Part shown: positions 18,026 through 26,653 of the stretch, piece after piece
Layout of the letters: each line of letters begins with the position of its first letter
Numbering within the stretch: position 1 is the stretch's first letter
NCBI RefSeq assembly: GCF_000815465.1
Contig: NZ_JSWE01000092.1
Coordinates: 124,001 to 188,000 of the forward strand
From: Candidatus Jidaibacter acanthamoeba
GTDB lineage: Bacteria > Pseudomonadota > Alphaproteobacteria > Rickettsiales > Midichloriaceae
Direction of reading: 5' to 3'
Length of the DNA: 64,000 nt
Program-made: the position numbers and the translations under genes
Notes under the pieces: model-generated
What the model was told of the DNA's origin: nothing
Databases searched by the model: none
What the model saw: only the letters and a program-made list of their open reading frames with translations

Positions 18026-18762
18026 CTTAATTGCAAAATATATTCTTGCAGCAATCTTCTGGCTAGTGGCAGAGGTTTGGCAAAAGGCTTTAATAAATGT
18101 TTTTCAAGAAAATAAAGTGAAATTTTATAAGCTTCTTTTAGATCATTTATCGCATAATCCTTGGTTTTCCCGGGAAGCAAAAATTTTGGAAGTTTAAAAA
18201 GTTTATTTTCATAAGGTTTACCGATTTCTAAGCTTACGGCTGAAGCGGATCTTGGAGAAATATAAGTTAAGTTTTCCGTACTGTTAGTTACTACGCATTT
18301 ACTTAAATCCAGGCCAAACCCTGAATTACCCAGTAGCTCGAAAACTTCGAATTTGATATAATCAGCTAATATTTCAAGATTATCATCTTGATAATCTTCT
18401 ATAATATTAAGTAAATCCTCAAGTGAGGAAAACAAAGTATCGTGAGGCTCTTTTTCAGCTACTAAAATATTAATTAGGTTTACTGCTGAATCTAAAATTA
18501 AAACTGGTAACTTTTTACCTGAAATAAGTGAAGCAGTATTTTTAACATTTTCAAAATTTAAAAAACCCAAATGTTCTTCAAGGCGTGCCTGCCACTTAGC
18601 TTGAATTAAGTTACCTACAATCGGTTCTTGAATATGTTTAGCTTTTCTTGTTTTATGTAGCCCTGCAATTAAACCGGAATGCTCAAGTAAACACTTTATT
18701 ATAAAACTACTTTCCTGGAATTTTCTTACTGAAATAATAATCCCTTTTTCTTCAATTAACAT
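18022..18762 (-). CDS. recO: DNA repair protein RecO
   Basis: A 246-residue RecO: the N-terminal OB fold (residues 1-80, with the GIIISVRKFQESSFIIKCL start typical of the family) anneals single-stranded DNA and works with RecR to load RecA. The helical C-terminal domain follows, ending in RRLLQEYI. The zinc cysteines found in some members are not evident, with only one cysteine in the middle. Length is normal. The upstream DNA contains what may be a decayed frame. Confidence 0.9.
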   Translation of the reverse strand: MLIEEKGIIISVRKFQESSFIIKCLLEHSGLIAGLHKTRKAKHIQEPIVGNLIQAKWQARLEEHLGFLNFENVKNTASLISGKKLPVLILDSAVNLINILVAEKEPHDTLFSSLEDLLNIIEDYQDDNLEILADYIKFEVFELLGNSGFGLDLSKCVVTNSTENLTYISPRSASAVSLEIGKPYENKLFKLPKFLLPGKTKDYAINDLKEAYKISLYFLEKHLLKPFAKPLPLARRLLQEYILQLS

Positions 18763-18763
18763 C

Positions 18764-18990
18764 TGTAGTTTGTCCTTTAATAAATTCTACTCTTTCTTCT
18801 TAAGGATCTGCTGTTACTCTCCAATATACTCTATCAAATAAATCACTCACCACCATTCTGTTGAGAGTACCAAGGCTTAACGTCTGGGATCTAGTAGCCT
18901 TGGCAACATATCCTCATGTAAACCTGCTGCTCTTCTAACCCCATTCCTAACCTGAACTGCTCTATGAACTTATATCTTAAATTTTGATAT
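18764..18990 (-). pseudogene. Possible coding remnant upstream of recO
   Basis: On the reverse strand one frame reads KATRSQTLSLGTLNR through LFDRVYWRVTADP, then a stop, then EERVEFIKGQTTDVN. The region is less AT-rich than other spacers here and contains an 8-bp inverted repeat CCAAGGCT/AGCCTTGG (18870-18877 and 18896-18903). I do not recognise the protein. It may be a relic of a gene or mobile element. Confidence 0.3.
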
Positions 18991-19039
18991 TTCTGAATTT
19001 AAATTGATCAAAACATCTAACTATAATTAATAGTAATTT

Positions 19040-19222
19040 TTATTTTTTAAGATTTTTATCTTTTAAATCATTCCGATTATTGTCTTCAATATCAAATAAA
19101 ATACGTTCGGCAGCCCCTTTCATATCGTCATATTGTTTAGATCTGATCGCCCATATAAGTGCAACTAAACCGATTAAGCTAAATAGAACGGTAAACGGTA
19201 CTAAGTAAATCAATACATCCAT
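19040..19222 (-). CDS. ccoS: cbb3-type cytochrome oxidase assembly protein CcoS
   Basis: A 60-residue protein with one N-terminal helix (residues 5-26) followed by IRSKQYDDMKGAAERILFD, the conserved CcoS tail. CcoS is needed to insert haem and copper into cbb3 oxidase, the high-affinity terminal oxidase. The oxidase structural genes are not in this window. The gene starts directly after the nusB stop, at the end of a ribH-nusB-ccoS run. Confidence 0.88.
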   Translation of the reverse strand: MDVLIYLVPFTVLFSLIGLVALIWAIRSKQYDDMKGAAERILFDIEDNNRNDLKDKNLKK

Positions 19223-19714
19223 CTATAAATTTTCCTTGGAAACTTTGTCAAGCACGGTATTAATAAATCCTACTTCTCCTTCATGATTGAAAAGCTTGGC
19301 AATATCAAGGTATTCATTAATAATTATTAATTTATCCAAGTCTTTTGTATTGATAAGCTCATAAATGCCAAGTCTGATAACATTTTTTACTAATTTAGGT
19401 AACCGCTCAACTTTCCAGTCATGAGCCAAGTAAAGAGAGGCGTTATGATCCAGTTCTTTTAAGCTAGCGATAGCCCCTTTAATCATGTTTATTAAATACT
19501 TTTTATCAATCGGGTCTTTCTTGGTCGAATTTAAAAGATCAAAATTATTAATCGATGCAACATCGATTATCAATTGGTTAATATCTATTGAGTCCAGATG
19601 ATGAAGCCAAGTTTCATAAGCATATATACATTGAATTGCTAAAATTCTTGAGTTTCTTTTTGCTCTAATCTTGGAAGAATAAAATTTAGTTTTTGTATCC
19701 ACTGCCTGAGTCAT
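19223..19714 (-). CDS. nusB: Transcription antitermination factor NusB
   Basis: A 163-residue all-helical RNA-binding protein that, with NusE/S10, binds boxA of rRNA leaders for antitermination. RILAIQCIYAYE at the N-terminus, LAHDWKVERLPKLVKNVIRLGIYEL and IIINEYLDIAKLFN are the conserved segments. The gene starts inside the end of ribH (29-base overlap), the common ribH-nusB arrangement. Confidence 0.93.
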   Translation of the reverse strand: MTQAVDTKTKFYSSKIRAKRNSRILAIQCIYAYETWLHHLDSIDINQLIIDVASINNFDLLNSTKKDPIDKKYLINMIKGAIASLKELDHNASLYLAHDWKVERLPKLVKNVIRLGIYELINTKDLDKLIIINEYLDIAKLFNHEGEVGFINTVLDKVSKENL

Positions 19715-20132
19715 TATGAAAAGATTGATAGAGGTTTTTTATTTTAATTAGCTCCAAACAGCATAAGGCAGCTTGTTTGCCTATAACGCTTGCTTGTTCT
19801 AAAGCTTGAGCTTCATTTTCCGCCATGAATATTCCAAATCCGATTGGTAATGAAAAATGGATAGATATATCGTTAACGCCGCGAGCACATTCTTGATAAA
19901 TTGTATTTAAAGTAATGTTTTCTTGGCCGATAAGGCTACCGACAACAATAGCTCCATCGTAATCAAACGCATCTAAGGCTATGCTTACTGCTGCAGGAAT
20001 TTCAAATATACCTGTGACTTGAACTCTTTCATATTCAATTCCGTTTTGTTCTAATACAAATCTGACCGCGCTGGATAAGGCGTCAGCGGTATTAGGGTGT
20101 AATGTCGCCTCCACAATTAGCACTTTGTTCAT
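19686..20132 (-). CDS. ribH: 6,7-dimethyl-8-ribityllumazine synthase
   Basis: A 148-residue lumazine synthase, the penultimate step of riboflavin synthesis, joining 5-amino-6-ribitylaminouracil and dihydroxybutanone phosphate. TGIFEIPAA near residue 40, GSLIGQENITLN near residue 65 and LPIGFGIFMAENEAQA near residue 95 are the conserved segments. The usual catalytic histidine of the GAVVRGxTxHxD motif is not obvious, since this region reads GSLIGQENITLN. That is seen in the RibH2-type short variants as well, and activity should be checked. It lies 31 bases after tRNA-Leu on the same strand. Confidence 0.85.
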   Translation of the reverse strand: MNKVLIVEATLHPNTADALSSAVRFVLEQNGIEYERVQVTGIFEIPAAVSIALDAFDYDGAIVVGSLIGQENITLNTIYQECARGVNDISIHFSLPIGFGIFMAENEAQALEQASVIGKQAALCCLELIKIKNLYQSFHNDSGSGYKN

Positions 20133-20163
20133 TTCTTATCCTTTAGAGTTAGGGTTTTAAGAT

Positions 20164-20248
20164 TGGTACGGAGGGTGGGACTTGAACCCACACGTCGAAA
20201 GACACTAGATCCTAAGTCTAGCGCGTCTACCAATTCCGCCACATCCGC
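20164..20248 (-). tRNA. tRNA-Leu (anticodon UAG)
   Basis: The reverse strand folds as a class II tRNA with a long variable arm. The anticodon stem is CTAGA/TCTAG around loop CTTAGGA, giving anticodon TAG. The D-arm GCGGAATTGGTAGACGC and T-loop TTCAAGT are standard, and CCA is encoded. One mismatch (6-67) is visible in the acceptor stem. Confidence 0.95.
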
Positions 20249-20353
20249 ACATTTTGCTCAAAGAGAAATATTGCAAAATATTAGTTCTCGTATATAAACT
20301 AAAAGAGTTTACATTTCAAGATATAAAAAAAACAAGTCTTAAGGTTTTAGGAT

Positions 20354-20683
20354 ATGGCATATGTAGTTACGGAAAATTGTATAAAGTGTAAATTTACGGA
20401 TTGTGCCGAAGTATGCCCGGTTGATTGTTTCTATGAAGGGGAGAATATGCTTGTTATTAATCCTGATGAATGCATTGATTGCGGGGTATGTGAGCCTGAG
20501 TGCCCGGCGGAAGCGATAAAACCCGAATCTGAAGATTTAATGCAATGGATGGAAATTAATAAGAAATTTTCCGTGCAATGGCCGAACATTACCGAAAAGC
20601 ATCCTCACGCACCAGATGCCGAGCAATTTAACGGTAAAGAAGGAAAGTATGAGGAATACTTTTCCGAAAAACCGGGTAGATAG
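20354..20683 (+). CDS. fdxA: 7Fe ferredoxin FdxA
   Basis: A 109-residue small electron carrier. C9, C17 and C50 can hold a 3Fe-4S cluster and C21, C40, C43 and C46 a 4Fe-4S cluster, the alphaproteobacterial FdxA arrangement. The C-terminal half ([15 protein letters not shown] onwards) is the usual extension. It is preceded by a TTGCAA...TATAAA promoter-like pair at 20271-20298 with 16-base spacing. Its redox partners cannot be told from the context. Confidence 0.93.
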   Translation: MAYVVTENCIKCKFTDCAEVCPVDCFYEGENMLVINPDECIDCGVCEPECPAEAIKPESEDLMQWMEINKKFSVQWPNITEKHPHAPDAEQFNGKEGKYEEYFSEKPGR

Positions 20684-20832
20684 AAGTAATAAATAGTACT
20701 TATCTTAAACAGTTTTGCGTAATATAGCAAAGAAAGATAAAAATCCGGTTGCGTATATTCTAATTAAGCTTGCAAATTAAGTTTGGAGTTTTATAACTTG
20801 CATAATAAAATATTCATTGAAATGTTAAATAT

Positions 20833-23121
20833 ATGTCAGCTAAAAATGATAATGATTATAAGGTTAGTATTTATAACGAAGCCTTAAAATTCCATGCTGA
20901 GGGCAAAAAAGGAAAATTAGGAATAGACCCTTTAAAGCCTCTTACTAATCAAAGGGATTTATCATTAGCATATTCACCCGGTGTAGCTGCGCCTTGCCTT
21001 GAAATTCATAATGATCCTGCTAAAGCTTTCGAATATACTTCGAAAGGTAATTTTGTTGCAGTTATTTCTAACGGAACCGCCGTTTTAGGCTTAGGTAATC
21101 TCGGTGCGCTTGCATCCAAGCCTGTAATGGAAGGAAAGGCGGTATTGTTTAAGAGGTTCGCTGATATTGATGCTATTGATTTAGAAGTGTCTACGGAAAA
21201 CCCCGAAGAATTCATTAATTCAATTAAATATTTAGGCGCAAGTTGGGGTGGGATTAATTTAGAAGATATTAAAGCCCCCGAATGTTTTATCATTGAAAGT
21301 AAACTTAAAGAATTAATGGATATTCCCGTATTTCATGATGATCAACATGGTACTGCAATTATTACCGCCGCAGGGCTAATTAATGCAGCCCACCTCACGG
21401 GTAGAGAATTTAAAGACTTAAAGGTAGTAGTAAACGGTGCGGGTTCGGCAGGTATTGCTTGTATCGAATTGTTAAAAAATATGGGATTACCGCATGAAAA
21501 TGCTATCTTATGTGATACGGGCGGAGTAATCTATGAGGGCAGAACTAACGGGATGAACCAATGGAAAGCTGCCCATGCGGTCGATACTCCGCATAGAACT
21601 TTAGCCGAAGCTATGGTCGGAGCGGATGTATTCCTAGGTGTGTCGGTTAAAGGTGCTTTAACTAAAGAGATGGTTAGGGTAATGGCGGAAAACCCTATTA
21701 TATTTGCAATGGCGAATCCTGACCCGGAAATTACCCCTGAAGAGGTAAGAGAAGTTAGGAGTGACGCTATTGTTGCAACAGGAAGATCCGACTACGATAA
21801 CCAAGTGAATAATGTAATGGGCTTCCCTTATATATTTAGAGGCGCGCTTGATGTTCAGGCTACAACCATTAATGATGAGATGAAAATAGCCGCGGCGAAA
21901 GCAATTGCAATGCTCGCCAGGGAAGAGGTGCCGGCAGAGGTTTCAGCAGCTTACGGGGGTAAAAAGTTAAAGTACGGAGCAAGTTATATAATCCCGGTTC
22001 CGTTTGATTCCAGGCTTATTCATGTGGTTTCGATGGCAGTTGCCGAAGCCGCAATGCGAACAGGTGTTGCACGTAAACCGATAGAAGATTTTTATGCATA
22101 TAAAAATCAATTGGCTGCAAGGCTCAACCCTTCAATTAATATGATGAATTTCTTCTTCGAGCGCTTAAGAGCGAGTCCGAAAACCATCCTATTTACCGAA
22201 GGCGATGAAGAAGCGATGATCAGGGCTGCAATAGAGTGGCGCAATTTAGGCTACGGAAAGGCTGTTTTAGTCGGTTATGAAGAGGCGATTAATCATACCT
22301 TAAGTAAGCTTGAAGCCGGAAGTTTAAGTGATATAGAAATTATCAACGCCGTTCATCATCCCGATTATGAGAAATTAGTAGATCACCTATACGGTAAGTT
22401 GCAAAGAAAAGGTTACCTATATAAAGACTGTGAGAATTTACTAAGAAGAGAGCGAAATGTTTTTGCCTCACTTTTGGTGGAGCTCGGTTATTATGACGGG
22501 ATGGTGACAGGGTTGACTAAGAGTTACTTATCTTGCGTTGATGACATCACTAAAGCAGTTGAAGTTAAGCAGGGAAATTTATTGTTCGGACTTTCCATAA
22601 TGATTGCAAAAAACCGAACCATTTTTATTGCAGATACTACCATTAATGAAATCCCGGATTCTGACGAGTTAGCCGAAATTGCCATCCATGCGGCGGAAGA
22701 GGCAAGATCTATGGGGCACGATCCGAGAGTTGCATTTATTTCATTCTCGAATTTCGGGAACCCTATGCGCGAAAAAGCTCAAAGAATAAGAGATGCCGTT
22801 ACCTTGCTTAATAAGCGCAATGTTGATTTTGAATATGACGGAGAAATGCAGGCAAGTGTTGCATTAAATGCTGAGCTATTAAAACTTTATCCGTTTTGCA
22901 GGTTATCACAACCGGCTAATATTTTAATAATGCCGGCGCTTCACAGTGCTAATATTGCTTCAAAATTACTGCAAGAGTTGGGGGGTGGTAAGCTAATTGG
23001 GCCGGTTCTTTGCGGAATTAAGAAATCAATTCAAATTGTGCAAATGGGTTCAACTGAATCAGATGTTTTAAATATGGCGGCAATGGCAGCTTACCGCAAT
23101 TCTGATTTTGCGGATAAGTAG
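20833..23121 (+). CDS. maeB: NADP-dependent malic enzyme with phosphotransacetylase-like domain (MaeB type)
   Basis: A 762-residue two-domain protein. The N-terminal ~430 residues are malic enzyme (SPGVAAPCLEI, HDDQHGTAI, NGAGSAGIACIELL nucleotide-binding site, FAMANPDPEI), decarboxylating malate to pyruvate. The C-terminal ~330 residues resemble phosphotransacetylase but usually act as a regulatory acetyl-CoA sensor, not an enzyme. This supplies pyruvate and NADPH from host C4 acids. The length is normal for MaeB. Confidence 0.95.
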   Translation: MSAKNDNDYKVSIYNEALKFHAEGKKGKLGIDPLKPLTNQRDLSLAYSPGVAAPCLEIHNDPAKAFEYTSKGNFVAVISNGTAVLGLGNLGALASKPVMEGKAVLFKRFADIDAIDLEVSTENPEEFINSIKYLGASWGGINLEDIKAPECFIIESKLKELMDIPVFHDDQHGTAIITAAGLINAAHLTGREFKDLKVVVNGAGSAGIACIELLKNMGLPHENAILCDTGGVIYEGRTNGMNQWKAAHAVDTPHRTLAEAMVGADVFLGVSVKGALTKEMVRVMAENPIIFAMANPDPEITPEEVREVRSDAIVATGRSDYDNQVNNVMGFPYIFRGALDVQATTINDEMKIAAAKAIAMLAREEVPAEVSAAYGGKKLKYGASYIIPVPFDSRLIHVVSMAVAEAAMRTGVARKPIEDFYAYKNQLAARLNPSINMMNFFFERLRASPKTILFTEGDEEAMIRAAIEWRNLGYGKAVLVGYEEAINHTLSKLEAGSLSDIEIINAVHHPDYEKLVDHLYGKLQRKGYLYKDCENLLRRERNVFASLLVELGYYDGMVTGLTKSYLSCVDDITKAVEVKQGNLLFGLSIMIAKNRTIFIADTTINEIPDSDELAEIAIHAAEEARSMGHDPRVAFISFSNFGNPMREKAQRIRDAVTLLNKRNVDFEYDGEMQASVALNAELLKLYPFCRLSQPANILIMPALHSANIASKLLQELGGGKLIGPVLCGIKKSIQIVQMGSTESDVLNMAAMAAYRNSDFADK

Positions 23122-23269
23122 GTAGTTAGATACTCAAGATTATCACGGCAAAGCATTTTGAGAAAAAGAATGAAATATGGCTTGAAAGTTTATATTCTTT
23201 CTGATTTTTTAAAAGATTTCGCTATAGCTCAAGGTATTATTCTCCGGTCTTTAGCTAGCTACCTTTTCT

Positions 23270-24151
23270 CTATTTTAGGTTATCAATTTCTCCATGTGGA
23301 AGTCCGGTAATTTTCATTACTTCTTCTAAAGGTACTCCATATTTTAACATCTTTTTAGCTATAGATACTTTTTCCTCTAACCTACCTTCAGCTATTCCTT
23401 TCTCCCTACCTTCAGCCATAGCTTCTTCCTTAACCTGTGCTTCTCTTGCCATAGCATCAAGGTTAGCTTTAGTTACCTGTTCATATGCGTTTAGTTCCTG
23501 GTCACTCCAGTGATGACTCAGTAATACATCATATGCCTTGCTGATCACATTATCACTGCTGCCGATCAGCTTTTCTATATTATCGGGGTTCTTGCTATGC
23601 TTGAAAAAATAACACCATTTTTCTTCGTAACTCTCTAAATCTTCTACCCTCTCTTTTTTAAATTTAGGTAACTCTATAAAGGTAAACGAAAAATCCTTCA
23701 GGTCATTCTCATAGCTTACTTTATCCAATATCACATGCTCAGACTTATATCCTTCTTTATCCGGAAACATTACAAAGTCTACTATCGCCAAGAATATTAC
23801 TTCTTTTAAATTCCCATACTCTTCACCGCTATTCATTTGGTTGCTGTAAGCTTTTGCTGCATAATATTGCGCTCTCTTCTCAAATCCTCTGACTTTCGCA
23901 ACCTGCATTTCTACTATGTACTGTACACCCGATTCATCAGTACATAGTACGTCTATTATACTTTGCTTCTTTACTGCTATCTCAGGTGCCTGTACGGAAT
24001 TTAAAAAACTTACTTCTCTGATTATCTCTTTTCCGGTTTTACCTAATATATCATTTAGAAAATGAATCAGGATATCTTTATTCTTTTCACTACCGAATAT
24101 CTTCTTAAATGCTATATCGTTCTTCGGATCTAAATACCTTACAAATGGCAT
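23270..24151 (-). CDS. Rpn family recombination-promoting nuclease / PD-(D/E)XK transposase-like protein
   Basis: A 293-residue member of the PD-(D/E)XK nuclease/transposase family common in multiple copies in Rickettsiales. The N-terminus FVRYLDPKNDIAFKKIFG is typical. The nuclease core shows SIIDVLCTDESG (metal-binding Asp) and YIVEMQVAK (ExQ motif) near residues 62-85. The C-terminal repeat REAQVKEEAMAEGREKGIAEGRLEE is a coiled-coil linker, followed by GVPLEEVMKITGL. Inverted repeats at the ends were not seen. It may move or promote recombination, and its activity here is unknown. Confidence 0.88.
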   Translation of the reverse strand: MPFVRYLDPKNDIAFKKIFGSEKNKDILIHFLNDILGKTGKEIIREVSFLNSVQAPEIAVKKQSIIDVLCTDESGVQYIVEMQVAKVRGFEKRAQYYAAKAYSNQMNSGEEYGNLKEVIFLAIVDFVMFPDKEGYKSEHVILDKVSYENDLKDFSFTFIELPKFKKERVEDLESYEEKWCYFFKHSKNPDNIEKLIGSSDNVISKAYDVLLSHHWSDQELNAYEQVTKANLDAMAREAQVKEEAMAEGREKGIAEGRLEEKVSIAKKMLKYGVPLEEVMKITGLPHGEIDNLK

Positions 24152-24411
24152 GCCTAACCTCTCTCTCCTTTTTTACCTATTTTATCTTAAACTATGGCTA
24201 AAGTCACCAAACTATTGCTTATTTAAAGTATGAGATTGCTTTTTATAGCGGTTAGATTGAATTTCGAGTAATACAATAAGACAACAAATTGAAAGGTGTA
24301 AAATTATATACAAGTATTTAAATTTTCCGAACATGTAATGAACTTTTCAATTGAAGATAAAGCGTAATTACTTTAGGTTCCGAGTAAATTAAGCTTTATA
24401 GGATACTGGAT

Positions 24412-25683
24412 ATGAATGATGAACGCAACTTTTGTACTTTAGAAAACGGCATGATGGTGGCATTTGACCAAATGAAAGAGGTGGAAACGGTTGCGATAAG
24501 CGTATTAATGAAAACGGGTAGTAAATTTGAAAAAAAAGAGCAATCCGGAATTTCCCATTTCCTGGAGCATATGGCATTTAAAGGTACCAATACCAGAACT
24601 GCTAAGCAGATAGCCGAAGAATTTGATATGATAGGCGGATATTTCAATGCTTACACTTCAAGAGAGAAAACAGTTTACTATGCTAAGGTGCTGAAAGATG
24701 ATATTGATACTGCGGTTGATATTCTCTCTGATATTCTACAAAACTCTTCTTTTTCAGACGAAGAAATTGATAAGGAGAGAAAAGTAGTCCTGCAGGAGAT
24801 GGCACAAACCAAAGATACTCCTGATGATATAATATTTGATAATTTTCAGGAAGCTGCTTTCCCGGATCAACCGCTTGGAAGATCAATTCTGGGTGAAGAA
24901 GAAATAATTAAAAGTTTAAGCAGAGATCAAATAATAGAATATGTTAATTCAAGGTACGGATTTAATAATGTAATAGTCTCGGCAGCCGGTAATTTTGATG
25001 TTAATAATTATAATAATTTAATTAAATCCAAGTTTAACTTACTTCCTGGAAAATCAGAAAATTTAGAGATTAAAAGTGATTACCGAGGTGGTGAATCAAG
25101 GATAAATAAGGATTTGGAGCAAGTACATTTTGTGCTTGGATTTGAAGGAGTCTCTTACTATGATGATGATTATTATACTCAGCAAGCTCTCTCTATAATT
25201 GCCGGAGGAGGAATGTCTTCCAGATTGTTTCAAGAGGTTAGAGAAAATAGAGGGTTAGCTTATTCTATTTCCGCTTTCGGCAGTAGTTATGCAGATAACG
25301 GAATTTTCGGCATCTATTCTTCAAGTAGTGATTATAATATAAATGAATTAGTCGATGTAGTAATCACAGAGCTTCATAAAATGCTTGATAGCATTACTGA
25401 AGAAGAAGTGAAGCGTGCTAAAGCGCAAGTGAGAGCAGGGTTATTAATGTCCAGAGAAAATCCGGTGTCAAGAGCTGAAAAATTTGCTTCCAATCTTTTA
25501 ATTTATGGCCGCTATGTCCCTATTTCCGAGGTAATTGATAAGGTTAATGCTATAGATCCGAGCAAGGTTCAGAAGTATTTAAGAAAAATTTTATCAAATA
25601 ATAAGCAGCCTACCATTTCTTCTATTGGCAAGATAGATAAACTATATCAATATGATACTATAAAAAATAAATTAAAAGTTTAA
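24412..25683 (+). CDS. M16 family zinc metallopeptidase (processing-peptidase-like)
   Basis: A 423-residue protease. H49-x-x-E52-H53 is the inverted zinc motif, with the downstream conserved glutamate in KVVLQEMAQ near residue 125. GGGMSSRLFQEVRENRGLAYSI near residue 263 is the substrate-binding RY region of the active subunit. It resembles the bacterial relatives of mitochondrial processing peptidase beta subunit. Its target in Rickettsiales is unknown. It is followed one base later by a quinone reductase gene, so probably in one transcript. Confidence 0.92.
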   Translation: MNDERNFCTLENGMMVAFDQMKEVETVAISVLMKTGSKFEKKEQSGISHFLEHMAFKGTNTRTAKQIAEEFDMIGGYFNAYTSREKTVYYAKVLKDDIDTAVDILSDILQNSSFSDEEIDKERKVVLQEMAQTKDTPDDIIFDNFQEAAFPDQPLGRSILGEEEIIKSLSRDQIIEYVNSRYGFNNVIVSAAGNFDVNNYNNLIKSKFNLLPGKSENLEIKSDYRGGESRINKDLEQVHFVLGFEGVSYYDDDYYTQQALSIIAGGGMSSRLFQEVRENRGLAYSISAFGSSYADNGIFGIYSSSSDYNINELVDVVITELHKMLDSITEEEVKRAKAQVRAGLLMSRENPVSRAEKFASNLLIYGRYVPISEVIDKVNAIDPSKVQKYLRKILSNNKQPTISSIGKIDKLYQYDTIKNKLKV

Positions 25684-25684
25684 A

Positions 25685-26650
25685 ATGGGTAAGTTCGTTT
25701 ATTTTGATCAAGTCGGTGCACCTGAAGTTTTGAGGATAGGAGAAAGGGAAGAAGGTGAGCCTTTAGATAATGAAGTTTTACTGAAGCATACTGCAATCGG
25801 GGTAAACTTTATTGATGTGCAGACTAGGCGAGGGAGCTATAATTCTACTGATCCTATTTGCGGAATAGAAGCCTGCGGAGTAATAAAAAAACTAGGTAAA
25901 AAGGTAGAGGGTTTTGAGATCGGGCAAAGAGTTGCGTACGCTACCGTAAAAAGCGGTGCATATTCAGAATTTAGATGCATTGATTCCAAATATTTAGTTG
26001 CCGTTCCCGATCATATTAGCGATGAGATAGTTGCTGCTTCTCTTGTTAAAGGATTAACTGCGCATTACCTTATTCGTAGGGTGTTTTTGGTAAGGGAAGG
26101 AGTAGCTGTTTTGATCCATAGTGCGGCAGGAGGCGTCGGGCAAATTTTATCAGCATGGTGCAGGCACTTAGGAGCATTAGTGATCGGCAGTGTAGGCTCA
26201 GAGGAAAAAAAACAGATTGCACTTAAAAGTTGCCACTATGTTGTAAATCATAAAACACCGGATTGGGAAAAAGAAGTAGTAAAATTTACTAAAAACATAG
26301 GTGTTAATGCTGTTTATGATGCGATAGGGAAAGATACTTTTTATAAATCGTTAGATTGCTTAATGATCGGTGGAATTATGGTTTATTACGGGCATGCAAG
26401 CGGGTTTGTGGAGCCGCTTGATTTAGAACTATTAAAGAAAAAATCATTATTCTTAACCTGTCCGACATTATTCGATTATAAAGCAAATAAAATGGAGCTG
26501 ATTTTAAGTGCCGAAGAAGTATTTGAAATGATAACAAGTAAAGTATTAAACATCAATATAGCTGCCAGATTCCCGCTATCACAAGCGGCAGAAGCGCATA
26601 AATTACTGGAATCAGGCGCTTCTAGCGGTTCAATTATTTTAATCCCGTAA
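25685..26650 (+). CDS. qor: NADPH:quinone oxidoreductase, MDR family (zinc-free)
   Basis: A 321-residue medium-chain dehydrogenase/reductase. The N-terminal GroES-like domain has GVNFIDVQTRRG, and the Rossmann domain has SAAGGVGQILSAWCRHLGA near residue 148. There are no structural zinc cysteines, so the quinone-reductase subclass fits best. It would reduce quinones or related electrophiles with NADPH. The exact substrate is not certain. It sits between the protease and the PAS protein genes. Confidence 0.88.
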   Translation: MGKFVYFDQVGAPEVLRIGEREEGEPLDNEVLLKHTAIGVNFIDVQTRRGSYNSTDPICGIEACGVIKKLGKKVEGFEIGQRVAYATVKSGAYSEFRCIDSKYLVAVPDHISDEIVAASLVKGLTAHYLIRRVFLVREGVAVLIHSAAGGVGQILSAWCRHLGALVIGSVGSEEKKQIALKSCHYVVNHKTPDWEKEVVKFTKNIGVNAVYDAIGKDTFYKSLDCLMIGGIMVYYGHASGFVEPLDLELLKKKSLFLTCPTLFDYKANKMELILSAEEVFEMITSKVLNINIAARFPLSQAAEAHKLLESGASSGSIILIP

Positions 26651-26653
26651 TAT

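Noticed and set aside
20833-23121. Separate phosphotransacetylase gene within maeB
   Set aside because: The frame is continuous and the fused arrangement is the normal MaeB structure; the domain is usually regulatory.
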